This document shows positions 15,534 to 21,774 of a stretch of 34,664 bases of DNA, in pieces. The first letter of the stretch is position 1; every line of letters starts with the position of its first letter. Position numbers and translations under genes: made by a program. Source of the stretch: Zongyangia gallinarum (GTDB taxonomy: Bacteria; Bacillota; Clostridia; Oscillospirales; Ruminococcaceae). The stretch lies in assembly GCA_904419315.1 (NCBI GenBank), contig CAJFQY010000019.1, forward strand, positions 1 through 34,664. The letters run 5' to 3'. A model generated the notes under the pieces. That model searched no databases. It worked only from the letters and a program-made list of their open reading frames with translations, and was not told where the DNA came from.

Positions 15534-17057
15534 ATGGAAAATCTCGTCGAAATGAAGGGAATTACCAAGCTGTTTCCAGCTGTCAGGGCGCTGAGTGAGA
15601 TCGATTTGGATTTACGCCCGGGAGAAGTTCATCTGCTGTTGGGAGAAAATGGCGCCGGGAAATCCACATTGATGAAAATACTCAGTGGTGTTTATACCCC
15701 TACGGAAGGGATTATCCGTATTGGTGAAAAAGAATACAAATCCCTGACACCGCAGCTTTCCCAAGAAAATAAAATTGCGATTATCTATCAGGAACTGAGC
15801 GTTATCAATGAGCTAACCATTGCAGAGAACCTGTTTATCGGCAAGCTGCCGGTCAAAAAGCTAGGGGGATTTTTCCCCATTGTCAATCGGAAAGAAATGA
15901 TCAATCGGGCAAAGGAGCTGCTCGGTCAAGTTGGCTGCCACCATGATCCCCTGACACTGGTCAGTGAACTTTCCATCAGCGAAAAACAGCAGGTGGAAAT
16001 TGCCAAAGCGCTGGCCAGTGACGCGAAAATTTTGGTGATGGATGAGCCTACCTCCTCTTTAAGTGCTGAAGAGACTGAGCAGCTTTTTGCCGTTATCCGG
16101 AGCCTCAAGGAAAAAGGCGTAGGGATCATCTATATCTCCCACAAAATGAGCGAAACCCGGGCAATCGGAGACCGTGTCACCATCCTCAAGGACGGAAAGC
16201 GGGTCACCACCATGGATATGAAGGATGTCAAGGACGAAAACCAAATCGTCTCCCTCATGGTGGGCAGGGAACTAGCGCATCAAATCCTGCGCCGACCCAA
16301 AGCGGATGGGGAACCGGCGCCAGAAGTGGCCCTTAAGGTAGAAAACGTCACCCGGGATGACGAAAAGGTACGAAACATCAGCTTTGAACTTTATAAAGGA
16401 GAAATTCTGGGCTTTGCCGGATTGGTAGGTTCTGGACGGACTGAGCTGATGAACACCCTATTCGGCGCCGAAAAGATGAAGGAAGGCAAAGTATGGCTAG
16501 ACGGTGAAGAAATCCAAGTGCGTTCCCCGTACCAAGCGGTAAAAAAGGGAATGGCTTTTATTACGGAGAGCCGTCGAGAAACAGGACTATTTGACAACTT
16601 TGATATTACCAAAAACATCGCCACGGTTTACAATATCAAGCGCACCTCCCTGGCGGGACTTTCTGGACTGATTCATACCAAGAAGGAACGGGAGATAGCC
16701 CTCAAACAGAAAAAGGATCTCTCCATCCGCTGTACAGGTGTAGACCAAATGGTCCTTTCCCTTTCCGGTGGAAATCAGCAGAAGGTCATTGTGGGAAAAT
16801 GGCTGGCATCCCAGTCGAATCTGATGATTTTTGATGAACCTACCCGTGGCATTGACATCGGCGCCAAGAGCGAGATTTATCAAATCATGCGGGGCCTTGC
16901 AGATGAGGGAAAAGGCATCATCATGGTTTCCTCCGAGCTACCCGAGCTTTTGATGCTCTGCGACAGAATCGTAGTATTCAACAGAGGGGAAATCGCGGCC
17001 ATTTTTGATGGAGAAGAAGCAACGGAAGAAAAAATTATGGCGGTTGCGGCCAATTAA
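15534..17057 (+). CDS. alsA: Sugar ABC transporter ATPase, two-domain (AlsA/RbsA type)
   Basis: A 507-residue protein with two ATPase halves. Half 1 has Walker A GENGAGKST (37-45), signature LSISEKQQVEIAKAL and Walker B ILVMDEPTSSL. Half 2 has a degenerate Walker A GLVGSGRTEL, signature LSGGNQQKVIVGKWL and Walker B MIFDEPTRGID. The second half being degenerate is normal for RbsA/MglA/AlsA proteins. It energises uptake together with the AlsC-type permease. ATG 15534 is preceded by AAGGGAAAAGG. A start at 15477 would begin inside the intercistronic hairpin. The assignment to allose rests on the neighbouring genes, since RbsA-type ATPases are hard to tell apart. Confidence 0.93.
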   Translation: MENLVEMKGITKLFPAVRALSEIDLDLRPGEVHLLLGENGAGKSTLMKILSGVYTPTEGIIRIGEKEYKSLTPQLSQENKIAIIYQELSVINELTIAENLFIGKLPVKKLGGFFPIVNRKEMINRAKELLGQVGCHHDPLTLVSELSISEKQQVEIAKALASDAKILVMDEPTSSLSAEETEQLFAVIRSLKEKGVGIIYISHKMSETRAIGDRVTILKDGKRVTTMDMKDVKDENQIVSLMVGRELAHQILRRPKADGEPAPEVALKVENVTRDDEKVRNISFELYKGEILGFAGLVGSGRTELMNTLFGAEKMKEGKVWLDGEEIQVRSPYQAVKKGMAFITESRRETGLFDNFDITKNIATVYNIKRTSLAGLSGLIHTKKEREIALKQKKDLSIRCTGVDQMVLSLSGGNQQKVIVGKWLASQSNLMIFDEPTRGIDIGAKSEIYQIMRGLADEGKGIIMVSSELPELLMLCDRIVVFNRGEIAAIFDGEEATEEKIMAVAAN

Positions 17058-17082
17058 ATAGAAAGAGAGTGCGGTGAAAGAT

Positions 17083-18048
17083 ATGAATCATAATTTGCAA
17101 AAAAAGCTTTCGCTTTATTGGGATAGATTTGGCACCCTGGTTATCCTCATATTGCTCATCTTTTTTATAGCGCTGTTTGGACCCTCTCAGTTTATTTCTC
17201 CCAGTAACCTGGTGCAGATTGGTATTCAAAGCTCGATTAATATTATTATTGCCTGCGGAGAATTTTTCGCTATCCTGATTGCCGGTATTGACCTGTCAGT
17301 AGGCTCTGTCATGGGCTTGGTGGGGATGATTACCGCCAAACTGATCGTACTGGACATCATGCCCTGGTATGTGGCGGTACTGATAGGCATTTTGGCAGGC
17401 GCTTTGTGCGGTATTTTTAACGGGTTGTTGATTAACGTTACCGGCCTGCATCCCTTTGTCATTACCTTGGGTACCCAATCAATCTTTCGGGGCATTACCC
17501 TGATTGTTTCGAATGCGACCTCAGTTTATGGATTCCCTCAGTCCTTTAAGGACGCGATGGGAGGTTGGCTGGGAGACGTTATTCCAAGCACCATCCTAAT
17601 TGCTCTTATCTTGGCCGCCATCCTGTGGTTTTTCTCATCTAAGACGGTCATGGGACGCAATATCTACGCTTTGGGCGGCAATAAAGAGGCCGCATGGTTT
17701 TCTGGCATCCATACAAAATGGTATACTTTGATCGTACATACCCTCTGCGGTGTTTGCTTTGGTCTGGCGGGCATCGTTTACACCGCCCGTATCGGCTCAG
17801 CGGAACCGCTGGCAGGCCAAGGCTATGAAACCTTCGCCATTGCCTCAGCTATCATCGGCGGTACCAGCTTCTTTGGAGGCCGCGGAAAGATCCCCACGGT
17901 AGTGGTAGGTGGCTTGATTATCGGTACCATCAATAATGGACTCAATATGCTGGGCGTCAGCTCTTACTATCAGCAGATTGTCACCGGTGCATTGATTATC
18001 ATTGCCGTCACCGTTGACCGGCTGTTCAAAGGGAAATCTGCAAAATAA
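17083..18048 (+). CDS. alsC: Sugar ABC transporter permease (AlsC/RbsC type)
   Basis: A protein of about 321 residues with eight or more hydrophobic segments and the RbsC-family landmarks: NIIIACGEFFAILIAGIDLSVGSV in the second segment, GLHPFVITLGTQSIFRGI, GRNIYALGGNKEAAWFSGI (the ATPase-contact loop), GIVYTARIGSA and AIIGGTSFFGGRG. It forms the membrane channel of the importer. ATG 17083 with GGTGA five bases upstream is preferred; GTG 17074 adds three residues. It follows alsA by 25 bases. The order binding protein, ATPase, permease equals E. coli alsBAC. Confidence 0.93.
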   Translation: MNHNLQKKLSLYWDRFGTLVILILLIFFIALFGPSQFISPSNLVQIGIQSSINIIIACGEFFAILIAGIDLSVGSVMGLVGMITAKLIVLDIMPWYVAVLIGILAGALCGIFNGLLINVTGLHPFVITLGTQSIFRGITLIVSNATSVYGFPQSFKDAMGGWLGDVIPSTILIALILAAILWFFSSKTVMGRNIYALGGNKEAAWFSGIHTKWYTLIVHTLCGVCFGLAGIVYTARIGSAEPLAGQGYETFAIASAIIGGTSFFGGRGKIPTVVVGGLIIGTINNGLNMLGVSSYYQQIVTGALIIIAVTVDRLFKGKSAK

Positions 18049-18071
18049 ACAATGGGGAAAGAAGGAAAGAA

Positions 18072-18875
18072 ATGAGACAGTTAAATTTTGGCCTGCCCAT
18101 TTCCATTGATGAAAAAAACGGAGAAGTACGCCTTGGGAAGGATATCCTCTGTGAGAGCGCTGCGGCGAAGAATTTCAGCGGTATCAAGCATCTTGCCTAC
18201 AACGAAGGGGAAGCGGATGACAATGAGCACTGCTATACATTTTACCAAAATATCTGGACAAGCCAAGATGCGCCGGTGTTCCAACAGCGGCAGATGACCA
18301 ACGGAATCACTGTATTAATGCCGGGCTTAATGGGATATGAGTGCCGGAAAAACTCTGGCCACTATCATGGCTTGTCCCAGGGGCATACCAGTACCCTGCC
18401 AGAGGTATATGAGGTGCTCTGCGGGAAAGCGGTATTTTTGATGCAGCAGTCCCATGACTTCCTGGATGAAAGGGGACCCTTACAGGTGGAACGGCTTCGG
18501 GCCTTTTTCCTTCACGAGGGAGAAAAGGTCGTGGTCCCTTCCTTTACCGCCCACTGTGTTATTAACGTAGGGGAAGGGCCTATGGCATTTGGCAACCTGT
18601 CGGTACCTTGTCCGCTCCACTATGAGCCCATTGGAAGGATGCATGGCTTTGGCATGTATCTTCTCAAGGTGGACGGACAGTTGGTCTTTGTCCCCAATAG
18701 CCGCTATAAGGACCTGCCCCAGTTAGAGATTGGGCGGCCTAGGGAATGTGGAAAATTAGGGATTCAATTTAATAAGCCTTTGTACACAGCCTATAAGGAA
18801 AATCCGGAGCAGTTTGAATACCTTTGGAATCCGGAACCATATGGGGATGCAATCGACACACTCTATGAGGGATAA
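18072..18875 (+). CDS. Cupin-type phosphohexose isomerase (archaeal-type PGI family)
   Basis: A 267-residue cupin. The core resembles the archaeal-type glucose-6-phosphate isomerase family (PF06560): MPGLMGYE, metal ligands in SGHYH and PEVYEVLCGKAVFLM, the second cupin motif with VVVPSFTAHCVINVG, and a C-terminal PNSRYKDLP like the family end. The two His, Glu and distal His that bind the metal are all present. About 75 extra N-terminal residues make it longer than the 190-residue archaeal enzymes. In its operon it takes the slot of RpiB, so it probably converts allose-6-phosphate to allulose-6-phosphate. That substrate is inference; glucose-6-phosphate or mannose-6-phosphate remain possible. 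Confidence 0.8.
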   Translation: MRQLNFGLPISIDEKNGEVRLGKDILCESAAAKNFSGIKHLAYNEGEADDNEHCYTFYQNIWTSQDAPVFQQRQMTNGITVLMPGLMGYECRKNSGHYHGLSQGHTSTLPEVYEVLCGKAVFLMQQSHDFLDERGPLQVERLRAFFLHEGEKVVVPSFTAHCVINVGEGPMAFGNLSVPCPLHYEPIGRMHGFGMYLLKVDGQLVFVPNSRYKDLPQLEIGRPRECGKLGIQFNKPLYTAYKENPEQFEYLWNPEPYGDAIDTLYEG

Positions 18876-18894
18876 AGGATAAGGAGGGAAAATG

Positions 18895-19527
18895 ATGAAA
18901 TTGCAGATTGCACTTGATTTGGTAGATACAAACACCGCCTTGAAAATGGTGGAAAAAATCCAGGACATCATCGACATTGTGGAGATCGGCACCCCCATGA
19001 TTGTGAAAGAGGGAATGGCGCCGGTAAAGGCTATGAAGGAAAAGTTCCCCCAGGTGACGGTCCTGGCAGATGTCAAGATTGCCGATGGAGGGGCCATTGA
19101 ATCCGGATATGCGGTGGATGCTGGCGCGGACATAGTCACGGTACTGGCCATCGCTTCCGACCAGACCATCATGGGCGCCCGAGACGCCGCCCACAAAGCG
19201 GGACGAGAAATTTATGTGGATATGCTCAGCGTTCCCGATGTGGTGGCGCGCGCAAAAGAACTGGACGCCATGGGGGTAGACTATATCGGCGTACACACCG
19301 CCTCTGATGTCCAGGGGCTGGGGAAAACCCCCTATGAAGAGCTGCGGCAGATTGCGGAAGTGGTCAAAAATGCCAAAATAGCCGCCGCGGGGGGGATCAA
19401 CCTGGGGACCATTGGTAAGGTCAAGGAATTGGGCGCGGATGTAGGCATTGTGGGAAGTGCTCTGACCAGCGCTCCCGACCTGCGCCAGGCAGTGGAAAGC
19501 TACCAGGCGATTATCAAAGGAGAATGA
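18895..19527 (+). CDS. hxlA: 3-hexulose-6-phosphate synthase
   Basis: A 210-residue TIM-barrel of the orotidine-monophosphate-decarboxylase superfamily. KLQIALDL (D8), DIVEIGTP (E30), LADVKIADGG (D59, K61, D64) and GVHTASD (H134) supply the metal and catalytic residues. The stretch VDMLSVPDVVARAKELDAMG follows Bacillus HxlA rather than the keto-gulonate-phosphate decarboxylases. The enzyme joins formaldehyde and ribulose-5-phosphate to D-arabino-hex-3-ulose-6-phosphate, reversibly. ATG 18895 is seven bases from AGGAGG; ATG 18892 is adjacent. It overlaps the region before hxlB and is co-expressed with the allose genes, which is unusual. Confidence 0.9.
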   Translation: MKLQIALDLVDTNTALKMVEKIQDIIDIVEIGTPMIVKEGMAPVKAMKEKFPQVTVLADVKIADGGAIESGYAVDAGADIVTVLAIASDQTIMGARDAAHKAGREIYVDMLSVPDVVARAKELDAMGVDYIGVHTASDVQGLGKTPYEELRQIAEVVKNAKIAAAGGINLGTIGKVKELGADVGIVGSALTSAPDLRQAVESYQAIIKGE

Positions 19528-19529
19528 GC

Positions 19530-20099
19530 ATGAAAGACTGCATAGAGACAAGCGTTGCCATTGCCAATGAGCTGGCGGAGAATTTGAACAAGATTGATCG
19601 GGACGCTGTGGAAAAGCTAATGGAAGCCATTTTGGGAGCCAACCGGATTTTCTCCGCCGCCTGTGGGCGCTCTCTCCTGATGATCCGGGGACTGGCCATG
19701 CGGCTGATGCATCTAGGACTTACCTCCTATGTGGTTGGTGAGACCGTCACCCCAGCCATTGAGCCGGGAGATCTTCTTGTCATCGGCTCCGGCTCCGGGG
19801 AGACTAGCTCCTTGGTTTCCATGGCAAAAAAGGCCAAGGCTCTGGGCGTTAAGATCGCCCTCATGACCATTTATCCCGACTCTACCTTGGGTAAGCTAGC
19901 TGATATTGTCGTCCACATTCCCGGCGTCACTGGCAAAAGCGACAGGGAGAGCGGAGCGGTTTCGGTACAGCCGGGAGGCAATATGTTTGAACAAAGCATG
20001 TTGCTTTTAGGCGACGCCTTGGTGATCTGTCTGGCCGACCGGGCCGGGCTTCAATTGACAGACAAGTCCATCATGAAGCGTCACGCCAACTTGGAATAA
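19530..20099 (+). CDS. hxlB: 6-phospho-3-hexuloisomerase (SIS domain)
   Basis: A 189-residue SIS-domain isomerase closely following Bacillus HxlB: IFSAACGRSLLMIRGLAMRL, MHLGLTSYVVGETVTP, GDLLVIGSGSGETSSL, ADIVVHIPG, QPGGNMFEQS and the terminal KRHANLE. It interconverts arabino-hex-3-ulose-6-phosphate and fructose-6-phosphate, completing the ribulose monophosphate module with hxlA. ATG 19530 has AAAGGAG seven bases upstream. The ATG at 19524 overlaps the hxlA stop and is too close to that site. The usual GAGRS is ACGRS here. Function as a pair with HxlA is confident; its metabolic direction is not. Confidence 0.92.
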   Translation: MKDCIETSVAIANELAENLNKIDRDAVEKLMEAILGANRIFSAACGRSLLMIRGLAMRLMHLGLTSYVVGETVTPAIEPGDLLVIGSGSGETSSLVSMAKKAKALGVKIALMTIYPDSTLGKLADIVVHIPGVTGKSDRESGAVSVQPGGNMFEQSMLLLGDALVICLADRAGLQLTDKSIMKRHANLE

Positions 20100-20119
20100 A
20101 AGCAAAAGGAGGAGAATCC

Positions 20120-21040
20120 ATGAAACCTTTTGCCATCGGTATTGACATTGGGGGGACCCACCTTCGTTTGGGGGCGGTCACTCCAGAGGGCCAGGTGGAA
20201 CACTTCGAGAAAAAGTCCAGCCAAAACCTTCGGGAGGGGGATGGACCGGCCAACCTGATTGAAGATATCAGGCAATATCTAGCTCAGCACCAGCTGGAAG
20301 GCCAGGTGGAGGCGATCGCTATCGGTATTCCCGGAACGGTGAGTAAAGATAAGCGCCAAGTATTTAGCGCTCCCTATCTTTCCGGCTTTTCGGGAATTGA
20401 GTTAAAGCAGATATTGGAGCAACAGCTGGGCCTTCCGGTCTATCTGGACCGAGACGCCAATTTTCTACTCTATAGTGACATGTACTGCCACAAGGACATC
20501 ATTGACACAAATAAGATGGAGATGCTGGTCGGACTCTATTTTGGATCAGCGGTGGCCAATGCGTTTTTTATCCACGGCAGCTTTTATGATGGCGCCAGCG
20601 GGGTAGCTGGGGAAATCGGTCACAATCCTCTTTATGGGCTGGAAGAAAGAGATGTCTGTGGAAACACCGGATGTGCCGGATTGCGGTGCGGCGGAAAATA
20701 CTTGGAAAAAATTGCGGGCTTATATTATCCAGAGATTCCTTTTCACCAGATTTTTGAGAAAAAGAAGGAGGAAAGACGAATCCGGCAATTTGTAACCGAC
20801 ATGGCGATCCCCATTACCCAGGTGGCCAATATCCTGGATCCCGACCTGATTTTTGTGGCCGGAGGCGTCACCGATATGCCGGAATTTCCGTGGGATCTAC
20901 TGGATGAAGCGGCCAGGGAACATATGCGTCATCCGCTGCCAGCAGAGTCCTGCAAATTGGTGTTCACACGGCACAGCACCCAAAGTGGTGTTTTGGGTGC
21001 TGGACTGTATGTGTTTTTCAAGCGCGCGGCAGAAAGATAG
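20120..21040 (+). CDS. alsK: ROK family sugar kinase, D-allose kinase (AlsK) type
   Basis: A 306-residue ROK kinase with N-terminal phosphate loop GIDIGGTHLRLGAVT, catalytic region YLDRDANFL, GVAGEIGHNPL, the zinc motif CGNTGCAGLRCGG, and VAGGVTDMPEFPWDLL. Features shared with E. coli AlsK are SKDKR followed by SxPxL, GGVxDMPxFP and the nearby RHPLP. It probably phosphorylates D-allose at C6 with ATP in the cytoplasm. AGGAGG precedes the ATG; the alsE gene starts nine bases after its stop. A glucokinase or a broader kinase role cannot be excluded from motifs alone. Confidence 0.85.
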   Translation: MKPFAIGIDIGGTHLRLGAVTPEGQVEHFEKKSSQNLREGDGPANLIEDIRQYLAQHQLEGQVEAIAIGIPGTVSKDKRQVFSAPYLSGFSGIELKQILEQQLGLPVYLDRDANFLLYSDMYCHKDIIDTNKMEMLVGLYFGSAVANAFFIHGSFYDGASGVAGEIGHNPLYGLEERDVCGNTGCAGLRCGGKYLEKIAGLYYPEIPFHQIFEKKKEERRIRQFVTDMAIPITQVANILDPDLIFVAGGVTDMPEFPWDLLDEAAREHMRHPLPAESCKLVFTRHSTQSGVLGAGLYVFFKRAAER

Positions 21041-21049
21041 GAGGATTCT

Positions 21050-21724
21050 ATGAAAGATTTACTAGCCCCATCCATTATGTGCGGTGATCTTTTAAACCTG
21101 GAGCGAGAAATCCGAATTTATGAGGAAGCCCAGGCGGATTTGATTCACTTTGACATTATGGATACCACCTTCACCAAGACGACGATGTTACCTCCCATGC
21201 TAGTCCCCATGATAAAAAGAGCAACCCAAATACCGGTAGACATCCATGTCATGGTGGACCGTCCGGAACGTTTTATCGACACCCTGCTCCCCATATGCAA
21301 AGACTGTTATGTAAGTATCCACGCGGAGGTTACCAAGGAACTGCAAAATCTCCTCAAGGAAATCAAGGCTGCGGGAGGAAAACCTTCCGTAGCGCTCAAT
21401 CCCGGTACTTCCCTTTGTCTCATTGAAGAAGTAGCGCCTTTGCTGGACATGGCTTTAATCCTCAACTGTAATGCGGGTCACGGAGCAAAACAGGATATCA
21501 ATATCCAGATGGAGGATAAAATCCGGAGGGCCAGAGCGCTTTTGGATCGAGCCGGCCGTCAGGATGCTATGCTGGAGGTCGACGGAAACATCTCCTTCGA
21601 AAACGCGAAAAAAGCACAGCGCTGTGGCGCCAATGTTTTTGTTTTGGGTACCGCCAGTATCTATCGACCGGACAGTGGTGTTGTGGAGAATATGCAAAGA
21701 CTCCGGGAGCATCTGGCAAAGTAA
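21050..21724 (+). CDS. alsE: Phosphoketohexose/pentose 3-epimerase, allulose-6-phosphate (AlsE) type, divergent
   Basis: A 224-residue TIM-barrel of the ribulose-phosphate 3-epimerase family: APSIMCGDLL, metal and catalytic residues in HFDIMD and DIHVMVDRPE, and LEVDGNIS with the second catalytic Asp, then GANVFVLGTASIY. AGGAGG lies before the ATG. In operon context it should turn allulose-6-phosphate into fructose-6-phosphate. The phosphate-side loop, PGFxGQ in Rpe and AlsE, is replaced by NAGHGAKQD, so it belongs to a divergent branch and its substrate may differ. Last gene of the operon; a strong terminator follows. Confidence 0.82.
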   Translation: MKDLLAPSIMCGDLLNLEREIRIYEEAQADLIHFDIMDTTFTKTTMLPPMLVPMIKRATQIPVDIHVMVDRPERFIDTLLPICKDCYVSIHAEVTKELQNLLKEIKAAGGKPSVALNPGTSLCLIEEVAPLLDMALILNCNAGHGAKQDINIQMEDKIRRARALLDRAGRQDAMLEVDGNISFENAKKAQRCGANVFVLGTASIYRPDSGVVENMQRLREHLAK

Positions 21725-21737
21725 AAGAGCATAAAAA

Positions 21738-21767
21738 AACAGGAGGCAAAAGCCTCCTGTTTTTTTA
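21738..21767. terminator. Bidirectional terminator between alsE and the SGNH gene
   Basis: AACAGGAGGC pairs with GCCTCCTGTT over an AAAA loop, with a T-run on both strands. It serves the plus-strand operon and the convergent minus-strand esterase gene. Confidence 0.9.
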
Positions 21768-21774
21768 TGTGCTT

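Noticed and set aside
18895..19527. Keto-gulonate-phosphate decarboxylase (UlaD) as alternative for the HxlA call
   Set aside because: Active-site segments are shared, but the later half follows HxlA and the next gene is a clear HxlB.
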